DNA of 64,000 nt, from positions 3,658,001 to 3,722,000 of the forward strand of contig CP099650.1 in assembly GCA_024123915.1 (NCBI GenBank). Reading direction: 5' to 3'. The stretch's first letter is position 1. Every line of letters starts with the position of its first letter. This document shows positions 1-10,713 of the stretch, piece by piece. Position numbers and translations under genes: made by a program. The stretch is from Oxalobacteraceae bacterium OTU3CAMAD1. GTDB taxonomy: Bacteria > Pseudomonadota > Gammaproteobacteria > Burkholderiales > Burkholderiaceae_D. Below the pieces are notes generated by a model. It was not told the DNA's origin. It saw only the letters and a program-made list of their open reading frames with translations, and searched no databases.

Positions 1-764
1 CGACGTCCGATTGCACCGACTTTTTTTACCGCCACGGCATCTCCACCCCCAGCGTCCTGTTCGACGATTTGCAGGATACTTATTATTTCGCCAAGAATCG
101 CGCCGGCCAGTTCGTCTGGGGCAACCGATTGTTGCAGGAACAGCATTCCCTTTCCAGCGTAAAGGACATCATCGGCAAGTCCGACCATGACTTCTTCCGC
201 CGCGACATCGCCGACCGCATCCGCGCCGACGATTTGCAGGTGATGGAAAGCGGCGCCGCCGTCAAAAACAAGCTGGAAGTCATCGATGGCAACAACGGCG
301 CGCTGACCTGGCTGTTCACCACCAAGGCGCCGGTGCGCGACCGCCACGGCGAGATCGTCGGCGTCGAGGGCTTCAGCCGCGACGCCCAGCGCTCGCAGGA
401 AGCCATCGCCCCGTTCCACGTGTTCAAAAGCTGCATCGAATACCTGCAAGCGCACCTGACCGAGGATATCGGCATCGAACACCTGGCCAGCCTGTCGTGC
501 ATGTCGCTGTCCACCTTCGAGCGCAAGTTCAAGCAGCATTTTTCGCTGACGCCCAAACAGTACATCCTGCGCATGAAAATCCACGAGGCCTGCCGCCTGT
601 TGCCGGGCGCGCACAGCATCGCGCGCGTGGCGGTGGAGACGGGCTTTGGCGGACAGAGTTATTTCACCAAGATTTTCCGTAGCGTGGTCGGCATCACGCC
701 TAAACAGTATCAGCTGTCCTTGCTGGCCTCAGGGCGGGCGGGAACGGTCCGAAGGAGTAGTTGA
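1..764 (+). CDS. AraC-family transcriptional regulator with PAS sensor domain (5' end outside window)
   Basis: The frame is open to the left edge, so the N-terminus is missing; 253 residues are visible. The first half (about residues 20-125) looks like a PAS fold, with GKSDHDFF and a later ITWLFTTKAP-like strand region typical of PAS_4 sensors. The second half carries the two helix-turn-helix units of an AraC DNA-binding domain, ending in the family signature around GFGGQSYFTKIFR and GITPKQY. It lies 23 bp before the dehydrogenase small-subunit gene on the same strand, so it probably controls the downstream sugar operon in response to a small ligand. Regulator class is secure; ligand and targets are inferred. 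Confidence 0.85.
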   Translation, partial: TSDCTDFFYRHGISTPSVLFDDLQDTYYFAKNRAGQFVWGNRLLQEQHSLSSVKDIIGKSDHDFFRRDIADRIRADDLQVMESGAAVKNKLEVIDGNNGALTWLFTTKAPVRDRHGEIVGVEGFSRDAQRSQEAIAPFHVFKSCIEYLQAHLTEDIGIEHLASLSCMSLSTFERKFKQHFSLTPKQYILRMKIHEACRLLPGAHSIARVAVETGFGGQSYFTKIFRSVVGITPKQYQLSLLASGRAGTVRRSS

Positions 765-787
765 ACCTAAGAGGCATTGGAGGAGAC

Positions 788-1363
788 ATGTTGCAAGCAC
801 AACGAGAGATCGACGGACGCAGATCCGCTCTCATCAAATTAGCCGGCCTGTGTGGCCTGGCATTGTCCGGCGACGCCCTGGCGGCGCTGGCCGCTTCCGC
901 CAAGGCGCCCGCCGCGCCTGAGTTGTTGTCGGCCGAGGCGCTGGCGCTGACGGCCGTGCTGGCCGAGCACATCATCCCGGCGACCGACACGCCCGGCGCG
1001 CTGGCCGTCGGCGCGCACCGCACCATCGACCATATGTTGATGGTGTGCGCCACCGCGTCCGAGCAGCAGAGCTTTATCGCCGGCCTGGAGCGCGTGGACG
1101 CCATCGCGCTGGCGACCGACGGCAAACGCTTCCGCGTTTTGCCGGCCAAGCGCCGCGTCGCGCTGCTGCAGGCCATCGATGGCGGCGCGGCGCCGTTCAC
1201 CGGCGAAGACCAGCGGTTTTTCCGAACGTTGAAGTCCTACACGCTGTTCGCCTACTACACCTCGGAGGCCGGTTCGACGCTCGAACTGGCGTATCTGCCG
1301 GTGCCCGGAGGCTTCAAAGGCAACTTCCCCCTTCGTAAAAACACCAGGACCTGGGCGATCTGA
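788..1363 (+). CDS. Gluconate 2-dehydrogenase subunit 3 family protein (small subunit of GMC dehydrogenase)
   Basis: This 191-residue protein matches the gluconate_2-dh3 family, the small gamma subunit of periplasmic FAD dehydrogenases. Its N-terminus reads GRRSALIKLAGLCGLAL, a twin-arginine (Tat) type signal. In characterised FAD glucose dehydrogenases the small subunit carries the Tat signal and co-exports the catalytic subunit, which has none; the same division is seen here with the next gene. The ATG at 788 is preferred over an upstream TTG because GGAGGA lies just before it. The stop codon is one base before the ATG of the GMC gene, implying translational coupling. Confidence 0.85.
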   Translation: MLQAQREIDGRRSALIKLAGLCGLALSGDALAALAASAKAPAAPELLSAEALALTAVLAEHIIPATDTPGALAVGAHRTIDHMLMVCATASEQQSFIAGLERVDAIALATDGKRFRVLPAKRRVALLQAIDGGAAPFTGEDQRFFRTLKSYTLFAYYTSEAGSTLELAYLPVPGGFKGNFPLRKNTRTWAI

Positions 1364-1364
1364 C

Positions 1365-3104
1365 ATGAGCCAAACTTCAACGTTCTATATCAAGCAAAGC
1401 GCCGAACAGTTCGACGTCATCGTGGTCGGCTCCGGCATCACCGGCGGCTGGGCCGCCAAGGAAATGTGCGAGCGCGGCCTGCGCACGCTCATGGTCGAAC
1501 GCGGCCGTCCGGTCGAGCACCGCAGCGACTACATCGGCGAAGGCGTCGACGAGTGGAAGCTCCCCAACCGCGGCCTGGTCGAGGAAAAGCTGGCGGCGGA
1601 CCAGTTCGCCGAGCAGCGCAAATGCTACGCTTTCGACGACCACACCAAGCACTTCTTCAACAACGACCGCGACATGCCTTACAGCACGCCGGAAGGCAAG
1701 CCCTTCAGCTGGATACGGGGCAACCAGCTGGGCGGCAAATCGTTGCTGTGGGCGCGCCAGTCCTACCGCTGGAGCGACCTCGACTTCGAGGCCAACGCCA
1801 AGGACGGCCACGGCGTCGACTGGCCGATCCGCTATGCCGACCTGGAATCCTGGTACACCCATGTCGAGCGCCACGTTGGGATCAGCGGCGCAAAGGAAAA
1901 CCTGGATGTTTTGCCGGACAGCGAGTTCCTGCCGGCGTTCGAATTCAACACGGTCGAGGCGGCGCTGAAGAAGAAGTTCGACGCCAGCTTCGCCCCGGCC
2001 CGCATGATCATGGGCCGCTGCGCCCACCTCACCCAACCCAACGAGAAGCATCTGGAAATGGGGCGCGGCAGCTGCATGGCGCGCAGCATGTGCAATCGCG
2101 GCTGTTCCTTCGGCGCGTATTTCTCGACGCAAAGCTCGACCTTGCCGGCCGCCGCAGCCACCGGGCGCCTGAGCATCGCCACCAACGCCATCGTCCACAG
2201 CGTGCTCTACGACGCCAAGACGAACCGCGCCACCGGGGTGCGGGTGATCGACGCCGAGACCATGGAAACGCGCGAGTTCTACGCCAAGGTGGTGTTCCTG
2301 TGCGCCTCGACCCTGGGCAGCACGCAGGTCTTGCTGAACTCGACCTCGGAGGCGTTCCCGACCGGTTTGGGCAACTCGTCCGGCGTGCTGGGCCACTACC
2401 TGATGGACCATCTGTTCGGCGCCGGCGCCTCGGGCCGCGTCGAGGGCTACGAGAACGATTATTACTCCGGCCGCCGTCCGACCGCGCCTTACATTCCGCG
2501 CTTCCGCAACGTGCGCGAGCAGCATCCCGGCTTCCTGCGCGGCTATGCGCTGGCGGGCGGCGCCGCGCGCGAAGGCTGGGCGGACCAGGGCCGCAAGCCG
2601 GGCTTCGGCAAGGACTACAAGGCCATGATACGCAAGCCCGGCCCATGGCATTTTGGCCTGTACGGCCAGGGCGAGATGCTGCCGCGCTATGAAAACATGG
2701 TCAGCCTGCATCCGACCAAAAAGGACAAATGGGGCATGCCGCAGCTGCACATCGACTGCACCTATTCGCCCAACGACGACAAGATGCGCGAAGACATGGC
2801 CGACACCGCCGCCAACATCCTCGAATCGCTGGGCGTCAAGGACGTCCGGAAATCGATCAAGACGACCGAGCAATGGGCGCCGGGCTTGTCGATCCATGAA
2901 ATGGGCACGGCACGCATGGGGCGCGATCCGAAGACCTCGATGCTCAACGGTTACAACCAGGCGCACGATGTACCGAATCTGTTTGTGACCGACGGCGCCA
3001 GCATGAGCTCCAGCGCCTGGCAAAACCCGTCGCTGACCTTCATGGCGCTCACCGTGCGCGCCTGCGCCTACGCGGATGAACAACTCAAACTTGGCAAACT
3101 CTAA
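1365..3104 (+). CDS. GMC family FAD-dependent oxidoreductase (catalytic subunit)
   Basis: A 579-residue glucose-methanol-choline flavoenzyme. The FAD Rossmann motif VVGSGITGG lies near residues 20-28, and the C-terminal GMC_oxred_C domain contains the likely catalytic pair H511 (SIHEMGTARMG) and N554 (WQNPSLT). Cysteines C237, C243 and C247 form a cluster that might hold an Fe-S centre as in FAD glucose dehydrogenase alpha subunits; this is uncertain. No signal peptide is visible, so export with the preceding Tat-signal subunit is inferred. Probable role: oxidation of a sugar or glycoside, possibly at C3, in the periplasm. No cytochrome c subunit is encoded nearby. Confidence 0.85.
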   Translation: MSQTSTFYIKQSAEQFDVIVVGSGITGGWAAKEMCERGLRTLMVERGRPVEHRSDYIGEGVDEWKLPNRGLVEEKLAADQFAEQRKCYAFDDHTKHFFNNDRDMPYSTPEGKPFSWIRGNQLGGKSLLWARQSYRWSDLDFEANAKDGHGVDWPIRYADLESWYTHVERHVGISGAKENLDVLPDSEFLPAFEFNTVEAALKKKFDASFAPARMIMGRCAHLTQPNEKHLEMGRGSCMARSMCNRGCSFGAYFSTQSSTLPAAAATGRLSIATNAIVHSVLYDAKTNRATGVRVIDAETMETREFYAKVVFLCASTLGSTQVLLNSTSEAFPTGLGNSSGVLGHYLMDHLFGAGASGRVEGYENDYYSGRRPTAPYIPRFRNVREQHPGFLRGYALAGGAAREGWADQGRKPGFGKDYKAMIRKPGPWHFGLYGQGEMLPRYENMVSLHPTKKDKWGMPQLHIDCTYSPNDDKMREDMADTAANILESLGVKDVRKSIKTTEQWAPGLSIHEMGTARMGRDPKTSMLNGYNQAHDVPNLFVTDGASMSSSAWQNPSLTFMALTVRACAYADEQLKLGKL

Positions 3105-3113
3105 GGAATAACA

Positions 3114-3974
3114 ATGAAAACATACCAACGCAAGGCCTTGGCATTATCCCTGACGCTGTGCTTCACCCTGGGCGCCGCAACCGCGCAGGCGGCCACCAGC
3201 CCGCTGCTGGGCGTGCAATTGTGGTCGGTCAAGGACGAGGTCAAGCAGGACTTCGAGGGCACCCTGGACAAGCTGGCCAAACTGGGCTTCCAAGGCGTCG
3301 AGTTTGCCGGCGAGTTCGGGAAGTACAAGGCTGATCCGGCTGGCTTGAAGGGCTTTCTGAGGAAGAAGGGCCTGCAATGCGCCGGCGCCCACATGCGCGT
3401 CGACCAGCTCAACGCGGCCAACTTCAAGGCCACCACCGACTTCTACAAGCAGCTCGGTTGCGACCATCTGATCATTTCGATGGACGACCGGGCCGCCAGC
3501 AAGGAGGGCTCGACCGAACTGGCGAGGGAACTGAGCGCCTTGTCGGTCAAGCTGGACGCGCAGGGCTTCAAGCTGGGCTATCACAACCATGAAGCGGAGA
3601 TGTTGGGCGACAAGGGCCAGACCAATTGGGATCTGCTGGCCAAGAACACGCCCAAGAATTTCATCCTGCAGCAGGACGTGGGCTGGACCACCTATGCCGG
3701 CAAGGACCCGATCGACTTCGTGAAAGAGTATCCGGGCCGCACCGTGACCACCCACTACAAGGCCAAGTTCGTCAAGGGCACCGAGGGCGTCAGCATCATC
3801 GGCCAGGACAAGACCGACTGGGCCGGCCTGACCAAGGCGGTGCGCAGCGTCGGCGGCACCAAGTGGATCATCGTCGAGCAGGAGGAGTATCCGAACGGCA
3901 TGGGCCAGCTGGAATCGGTGGCGGCCTCGATGCGCGGCCTGCAAGCGGTGTTGGCCAAGCTGCCGGCGCGGTAA
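3114..3974 (+). CDS. Exported sugar phosphate isomerase/epimerase family protein (xylose-isomerase-like TIM barrel)
   Basis: A 286-residue protein with a clear Sec signal peptide (hydrophobic LALSLTLCFTLGAATAQA, cleavage near residue 26) and an AP-endonuclease-2/xylose-isomerase-like barrel. Visible barrel elements are GVQLWSVKDEV, the metal-site type GYHNHEAEM and a terminal IVEQEEYPNG. Family members act as sugar epimerases or isomerases, and exported ones accompany 3-keto-glycoside pathways. It follows the GMC gene after 9 bp and precedes the ABC ATPase by 12 bp, so it is in the same operon. The exact reaction cannot be read from sequence. Confidence 0.8.
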   Translation: MKTYQRKALALSLTLCFTLGAATAQAATSPLLGVQLWSVKDEVKQDFEGTLDKLAKLGFQGVEFAGEFGKYKADPAGLKGFLRKKGLQCAGAHMRVDQLNAANFKATTDFYKQLGCDHLIISMDDRAASKEGSTELARELSALSVKLDAQGFKLGYHNHEAEMLGDKGQTNWDLLAKNTPKNFILQQDVGWTTYAGKDPIDFVKEYPGRTVTTHYKAKFVKGTEGVSIIGQDKTDWAGLTKAVRSVGGTKWIIVEQEEYPNGMGQLESVAASMRGLQAVLAKLPAR

Positions 3975-3986
3975 CCAGGGAACTCC

Positions 3987-5454
<1,468 letters not shown>

Positions 5455-5477
<23 letters not shown>

Positions 5478-6456
5478 AGTTCCCTTCGCGCTGCCAGGAC
5501 TGTCGCGCTTCCGGGGCTACGGCCCCGTTGTGGCGCTGATCCTGCTGTGCATCGCGGGCGGCCTGTTGAATCCCGACTTCGCCACCGTCGAGAACATGAT
5601 GAACGTGCTGACACGCACCGCCTTCATCGGCATCATCGCGGTCGGTATGACTTTCGTTATCGTCTCCGGCGGCATCGACCTGTCGGTAGGTTCGATGGCG
5701 GCGCTGATCGCCGGCGCCATGATCATGGTGATGAACGCCGCCGCCGGTTCGGTGCAACCGCTCGACCCGGTCACCACGGTGCTGCTGGGCTGCGCGCTCG
5801 CGCTGCTGATGGGCGGCGTACTGGGCGGCGCCCATGGCCTGCTGGTCACGCGCGGACGCATAGAGCCCTTCATCGCCACCTTGGGCACGCTGGGCATCTT
5901 CCGCGCCACCTTGACTTACCTGTCCGACGGCGGCGCGCTGACCCTCGACAGCACCGTCTCCGACGTCTACAGCCCGGTCTACTACCAGAGCGTGCTGGGC
6001 GTGCCGATTCCGGTGCTGGTGTTCCTGCTGGTCGCCGTCGGCGGCGCGGTGATCTTGAACCGCACCGCGTTTGGCCAGCACGTGCAGGCCATCGGCTCCA
6101 ATGAGCAGGTCGCCAGCTACGCTGCGATCCGCGTCGACAAGATCAAGGTGCTGACGTATCTGTTGCTGGGCGTGTGCGTGGCGATCGCAACGATTCTTTA
6201 CGTGCCGCGCCTGGGCTCGGCAACGCCCACCACCGGCATCCTGTGGGAGCTGGAGGCGATCGCCGCCGTCGTCGTCGGCGGCACCTCGCTCAAGGGCGGA
6301 TCGGGACGCATCATGGGCACCGTCATCGGCGCCATCCTGCTGTCGGTCATCGGCAATATCGTCAACCTGACCAGCATCATCAGCGTCCACCTGAACGCCG
6401 CGGTACAGGGCGTGGTCATCATCACCGTCGCCTACATGCAGCGCGGCCGCCGTTAA
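5455..6456 (+). CDS. Sugar ABC transporter permease (RbsC type)
   Basis: A 333-residue inner-membrane protein of the BPD_transp_2 family, with about eight to ten hydrophobic segments and the conserved [13 protein letters not shown] stretch near residues 74-86 found in RbsC-like permeases. It forms the channel of the CUT2 importer with the ATPase and the binding protein on either side. Its start lies inside the end of the ATPase gene (23-bp overlap), which indicates translational coupling. A 30-bp gap separates it from the binding-protein gene. Confidence 0.92.
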
Positions 6457-6486
6457 TTCGCCGTTTATTTTTAGATAGGGAACACA

Positions 6487-7437
6487 ATGATCACAATGAA
6501 ACGCATCGTTGGCGCCTGCCTGCTGGCAGTGGCAGCAGGATCGGCCATCTCCGCTGAAAAAGTCACCCTCGGCGTGGCGATCCCGACCGCCACCCACGGC
6601 TTCACCGGCGGCATCGTCTGGTGGGCCAACCAGGCCAAGAAGGAGCTGGAGGCGGCGAACCCGACGCTGAAGATCATCATCAAGACGGCCGCCAGCACGC
6701 CGGACCAGGCCAACCAGCTGCAGGACATGCTGGTGGTGAACAAGATTAATGCGCTGGTGATCTTCCCGCTGGAGTCGGCCTCGCTGACGCAGCCGGTGAC
6801 GCAGCTGAAAAACAAGGGCGTCTACGTCACCGTGGTCGATCGCGGACTGACCAATCCGGCGGCGCAAAACGCCTATGTGGCGGGCGATAACACCGCCTTC
6901 GGCAAGCTGCCGGCCGAATACCTGGTCAAGAAGCTGGGCGGCAAGGGCAATATCGTCGTACTGCGCGGCATGCCCAGCACCCTGGACAACGAGCGGGTGG
7001 ACGCGTTCAGCGCAGTGATGAAGGCCAATCCGGGCATCAAGGTGCTCGACACCAAGTACGGCAACTGGAACCGCGACGACGCCTTCAAGGTCATGCAGGA
7101 TTACCTGACCCGCTTCAAGCAGATCGACGCGGTCTGGGCGGCCGATGATGATATGGCCATCGGCGTGGTCAAGGCCATCGAGCAAGCCAAGCGCACCGAC
7201 ATCAAGGAGGTATTCGGCGGCGCCGGCGCCAAGACCGCCGTGAAGAAAATCATGGACGGCGACAAGCTGATCCAGGCCAACGTTTCGTATTCGCCGAAGT
7301 TCATCTACGACGCCATCAAGATGACCGCCAACGCCCGCCTCAAGGGCGAAGCACTGCCGGCCAAGACCGTCATTCCATCGGTACTGATCACGCGTGAGAA
7401 CGCCAAGCAGTTCTATTTCGCCGATTCGCCGTATTAA
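6487..7437 (+). CDS. Periplasmic sugar-binding protein of ABC transporter (RbsB type)
   Basis: A 316-residue Peripla_BP_4 protein with a signal peptide (MKRIVGACLLAVAAGSAISA). It has the usual LacI/RbsB-like core, including AVWAADDDMAIGVVKAI in the second lobe. It captures the substrate for the preceding permease and ATPase. The ATG at 6487 has AGGGA upstream; a second in-frame ATG at 6496 would leave the signal peptide intact and cannot be excluded. A REP-like hairpin follows 36 bp after the stop, which could stabilise the upstream part of the message. Confidence 0.92.
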   Translation: MITMKRIVGACLLAVAAGSAISAEKVTLGVAIPTATHGFTGGIVWWANQAKKELEAANPTLKIIIKTAASTPDQANQLQDMLVVNKINALVIFPLESASLTQPVTQLKNKGVYVTVVDRGLTNPAAQNAYVAGDNTAFGKLPAEYLVKKLGGKGNIVVLRGMPSTLDNERVDAFSAVMKANPGIKVLDTKYGNWNRDDAFKVMQDYLTRFKQIDAVWAADDDMAIGVVKAIEQAKRTDIKEVFGGAGAKTAVKKIMDGDKLIQANVSYSPKFIYDAIKMTANARLKGEALPAKTVIPSVLITRENAKQFYFADSPY

Positions 7438-7472
7438 TCCAAGACCGCGAAATTAAACGACCAACGGCGCCA

Positions 7473-7566
7473 CGTAGGGCGGATTAGGCGGAACGCCGTA
7501 ATCGGCCATCCATGCGCCCTCGACGGCGCAACCATGGCCGATTACGCTGCGCTAATCCGCCCTACG
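7473..7566. repeat. REP-like inverted repeat, copy 1
   Basis: Two arms, 7473-7509 and 7534-7566, are inverted copies that begin with CGTAGGGCGGATTAG and end with GTAATCGGCCAT. They differ only in a few bases at the tip and are joined by 24 bp. The same arms recur at 41228-41336 in the opposite arrangement. The element lies between the binding-protein gene and the next isomerase gene. Elements with this CGTAGGGCGGATTA core are widespread in proteobacteria; a role in mRNA stability or termination is inferred. Confidence 0.85.
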
Positions 7567-7600
7567 GGAGCGGCGTTATCACCTTACGCAGGAGTTCAGT

Positions 7601-8656
7601 ATGAAAACCATCAAGGGACCAGCCATCTTCCTGGCGCAGTTCATGGGCGATGACGTCCCGTTCGACAGCCTCGAGAATTTGGCCGGCTGGGCCTCGGGCC
7701 TCGGCTATAAAGCCATCCAGCTGCCGTGCGATCCGCGCCTGTTCGATCTGGAGCAGGCCGCCGACAGCCAAGCCTATTGCGACGACATCGTCGCTTTGCT
7801 GGCCTCGCATGGCTTGCAGATTTCGGAACTGTCGACCCATTTGCAGGGCCAACTTGTCGCCGTGCATCCGGCCTACGACGCGCTGTTCGACGGCTTCGCG
7901 CCGGCGCATGTCCGGGGCGATCCTGTCGCGCGCCAGGCCTGGGCGGTCGATCAGTTGCTGCGCGCCGCGCGCGCCTCCAAGCGCCTGGGCCTGGCGGCCC
8001 ACGTGAGCTTCTCCGGCGCGCTGGCCTGGCCGTACTTGTATCCGTGGCCGCAGCGCCCGGCCGGACTGGTCGAGGAAGCCTTCGCCGAACTGGGCCGCCG
8101 CTGGCTGCCGATCCTCAACGCCTTCGAGGATGCCGGCGTCGACGTTTGCTACGAACTGCATCCCGGGGAGGACCTGCACGACGGCGTCACCTTCGAGCGC
8201 TTCCTCGACGCGGTGGGCGGCCACAAGCGCGCCAACATCCTGTACGACCCGAGCCACTTCGTGCTGCAACAGCTGGACTACCTGGCCTTCATCGACATCT
8301 ACCACGATCGCATCAAGGCCTTCCACGTCAAGGACGCCGAGTTCCGTCCCAACGGACGGCAAGGCGTGTACGGCGGCTACCTGGGCTGGCAGGAGCGGGC
8401 AGGGCGCTTCCGCTCGCTGGGCGACGGCCAGATCGACTTCAAGGCGATCTTCTCGAAGATGGCGCAATACGACTATCCGGGCTGGGCGGTGCTGGAATGG
8501 GAATGCGCGCTCAAGCATCCCGAGGACGGCGCGCGCGAAGGCGCGGACTTCATCCGCAGCCACATCATCCGCGTGGCTAGCCGGGCGTTTGACGATTTCG
8601 CCGGCAGCGGCGCGGACCTGCAACAGGTGCGCGCGTTGATGGGACTGGAGAACTGA
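7601..8656 (+). CDS. Sugar phosphate isomerase/epimerase family protein
   Basis: A 351-residue cytoplasmic xylose-isomerase-like TIM barrel without a signal peptide. Metal-ligand type segments are visible: VCYELHPGED, NILYDPSHFV, IKAFHVKDAEF and AVLEWECALKHP, in the order expected for AP-endonuclease-2 family sugar isomerases. It starts 35 bp after the REP-like element with GGAG before the ATG, and its stop is one base before the ATG of the Gfo/Idh/MocA gene. It probably processes the sugar imported by the ABC system, together with that oxidoreductase. The substrate is unknown. Confidence 0.87.
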   Translation: MKTIKGPAIFLAQFMGDDVPFDSLENLAGWASGLGYKAIQLPCDPRLFDLEQAADSQAYCDDIVALLASHGLQISELSTHLQGQLVAVHPAYDALFDGFAPAHVRGDPVARQAWAVDQLLRAARASKRLGLAAHVSFSGALAWPYLYPWPQRPAGLVEEAFAELGRRWLPILNAFEDAGVDVCYELHPGEDLHDGVTFERFLDAVGGHKRANILYDPSHFVLQQLDYLAFIDIYHDRIKAFHVKDAEFRPNGRQGVYGGYLGWQERAGRFRSLGDGQIDFKAIFSKMAQYDYPGWAVLEWECALKHPEDGAREGADFIRSHIIRVASRAFDDFAGSGADLQQVRALMGLEN

Positions 8657-8657
8657 C

Positions 8658-9815
8658 ATGAGTGTGCAACGACGACTTCGGCTGGGCATGGTGGGCGGCG
8701 GCGACGGCGCCTTTATCGGCGCGGTGCACCGCATCGCCGGACGCCTGGACGACTGTTATGAACTGGTGGCGGCCAATCTGTCCAGCAATCCGGAAAAGGC
8801 GGCGGCCAGCGCCGCCGGCCTGCGGCTCGGCTCGGGCCGCAGCTACGCGGACTACAACGAGATGGCGCGCGCGGAAGCGGCACGGCCGGACGGCATCGAC
8901 GCGGTCGCCATCGTCACGCCGAACTATCTGCATGCGCCGATGGCGACGGCCTTCCTGGAAGCGGGCATCCACGTCATCTGCGACAAGCCGCTGGCGATCT
9001 CGCTGGCCGAGGGGGAGGCGCTGGCGGCGCTGGCGCGCGAACGCAACAAGATATTTGCGCTGACCCACGTCTACGCCGGCTATCCGATGGTGCGGCACGC
9101 CCGCGCGATGGTCGCGGCCGGCGAGATCGGCGAGATCCGGTTGGTGCACGTGGAATACCCGCAGGACTGGCTGGCCGAGGCGGCCAACCAGAGCGAGGAC
9201 TACCAGCGCAACAACTGGCACAACGATCCGCTGCGTGCCGGCCCGAACGGCTGCCTGGGCGATATCGGCAGCCATGCCTATCATCTGGCGGGTTATGTCA
9301 GCGGCATGCTGCCGAATGAGATCCTGGCCGAGCTGCACGCGTTCACGCCCGGCCGCAAGCTGGACGACCATGTGCACGTGATGCTGCGCTATGCCAATGG
9401 TGCGCGCGGCATGCTGTGGAGCAGTCAGATGGCGACCGGCTGTGAAAACGGCCTGCGCCTACGCGTCTTCGGCACCAAGGCCAGCCTCAGCTTCGAGCAG
9501 GAGAACCCGAACGAGCTGTGGCTCACGCCGCAGGGCGGCTGCGCCCAGCGCCTGACGCGCGGCCGGGTACGCAGCGCGGCGGCCGATGCGGCCACCCGCG
9601 TGCCGTCCGGCCATCCGGAGGGGTATCTGGAAGCGTTCGCCCAGCTGTACCGCGATGCCGCCGCGCAGATCCATGCCATCGAAGCCGGACAGCCCATGCC
9701 CGAGCTGACCCAAGGCATGCCGGATGTAGGCGATGGCGTTGCCGGCCTGAAGTTCATGGACGCGGCCATGGAAAGCAGTCGGCAAGGCTCCCGCTGGATT
9801 AGAATTTCAGAGTAA
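8658..9815 (+). CDS. Gfo/Idh/MocA family oxidoreductase
   Basis: A 385-residue NAD(P)-dependent dehydrogenase. The N-terminal nucleotide-binding motif GMVGGGDGAFIG and the family motif CDKPLAIS (Lys of the catalytic site) are present. The C-terminal domain shows GDIGSHAYHLAGYV with the conserved D and H. Family members oxidise or reduce sugars, inositols and their keto forms. It is coupled to the isomerase gene just upstream and ends the operon; an 18-bp perfect palindrome follows. It fits the conversion of a 3-keto sugar but no substrate can be assigned. Confidence 0.9.
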   Translation: MSVQRRLRLGMVGGGDGAFIGAVHRIAGRLDDCYELVAANLSSNPEKAAASAAGLRLGSGRSYADYNEMARAEAARPDGIDAVAIVTPNYLHAPMATAFLEAGIHVICDKPLAISLAEGEALAALARERNKIFALTHVYAGYPMVRHARAMVAAGEIGEIRLVHVEYPQDWLAEAANQSEDYQRNNWHNDPLRAGPNGCLGDIGSHAYHLAGYVSGMLPNEILAELHAFTPGRKLDDHVHVMLRYANGARGMLWSSQMATGCENGLRLRVFGTKASLSFEQENPNELWLTPQGGCAQRLTRGRVRSAAADAATRVPSGHPEGYLEAFAQLYRDAAAQIHAIEAGQPMPELTQGMPDVGDGVAGLKFMDAAMESSRQGSRWIRISE

Positions 9816-9822
9816 TCGCAAT

Positions 9823-9840
9823 GCCACAGCCGGCTGTGGC
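9823..9840. terminator. Palindromic hairpin after the sugar operon
   Basis: An 18-bp perfect palindrome beginning GCCACAGCC lies 7 bp after the oxidoreductase stop. No T-run follows, so intrinsic termination is possible but not proven. Confidence 0.4.
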
Positions 9841-9968
9841 CGACGTTTACCAGCCCTCTGTCATACGGTCTTTTGTCGTGATTGGCTTGGCGCCCGCCGC
9901 GCCTGAATACCTTGCAATGTAATGAAAACGTATATACTTAGTTCATACATTCAGTGAGGAGTCGATCT

Positions 9969-10247
9969 ATGGCAAAGGAAGCTGTCTTTACGATGAAGCT
10001 TGAGCCGGAACTGCGCGCCGACTTCATGGCCGAGGCGGAGGCCGCCCACCGGCCTGCTTCGCAAATCTTGCGCGAGCTGATGCGTGAGTTTGTTCAACGT
10101 CAGCGGGAGGCGAGGGAATATGACGAGTTCTTGCAGCGCAAGGTTGATGCGGGGCGTGAAGCGATGCGCGCCGGTGTAGGACATTCCAATGACGAGGTTG
10201 AAGCCATGTTCGCCGCTCGGCGTGCACGTGGTAAGAGCGCGGTGTGA
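9969..10247 (+). CDS. Antitoxin of a type II toxin-antitoxin system (ribbon-helix-helix)
   Basis: A 92-residue protein whose N-terminus (FTMKLEPELRADFMAEAEA, then RPASQILRELMREF) fits a ribbon-helix-helix DNA-binding domain, followed by a charged helical tail (residues about 40-92) suited to toxin binding. GAGGAG lies upstream of the ATG at 9969; an upstream GTG at 9954 overlaps that site and is rejected. The gene overlaps the following toxin gene by 4 bp. An AT-rich stretch with GTATATAC (9930-9937) precedes it and may contain the autoregulated promoter. The toxin partner is frameshifted, so the antitoxin may be a relic. Confidence 0.8.
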   Translation: MAKEAVFTMKLEPELRADFMAEAEAAHRPASQILRELMREFVQRQREAREYDEFLQRKVDAGREAMRAGVGHSNDEVEAMFAARRARGKSAV

Positions 10248-10530
10248 AAGTCATATGGACGCCTGACGCGCTGCAGGATCGCGCTGATATTTGGGATTAC
10301 ATTGCGGCCGACAATCTGCGCGGCGCCATCCATATGGATGAACTTTTCAGTTCCGCTGCCGACAGGCTGGCCGACCATCCAAAGTTGGGCAGGCCGGGAA
10401 AGATTCAAGGAACCCGCGAGCTTTGCCCCACGAAAGCTACTGCCTCGTCTATGAAATCAATGGTGAAACCGTGTGGGTGTTGGCCCTGGTCCACACTGCG
10501 CGTCGCTGGCCGTTGATCCGAGATCGATAG
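10244..10530 (+). pseudogene. ParE/RelE-like toxin, frameshifted
   Basis: The first 59 codons (MKVIWTPDALQDRADIWDYI onward to the GTREL motif) match ParE-type toxins. At about 10421-10430 the frame breaks. Reading one frame over restores the family C-terminus: PHESYCLVYEINGETVWVL followed by ALVHTARRWP, ending at the TAG at 10528. The break equals loss of one base. In the uninterrupted frame the protein ends at 10516 with an unrelated tail. The C-terminal strand carries conserved ParE residues, so the product is probably inactive. A sequencing error is the alternative. Confidence 0.75.
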
Positions 10531-10713
10531 AACGGCTCCGCCCTCATCATTCAGCTGTGCGCGACCCACTGTGGGCTATTCTGCACACTATATATGAAAT
10601 ACATTGCTCTGTAGAAACGTTGCTGCCATAATTTAACAATTGAATGTGCGAGGTGTGGCCAAAGCGCCAACAATCACGCGCTGACTAGCGATGTTTACTT
10701 ATGAGGGGTACCG

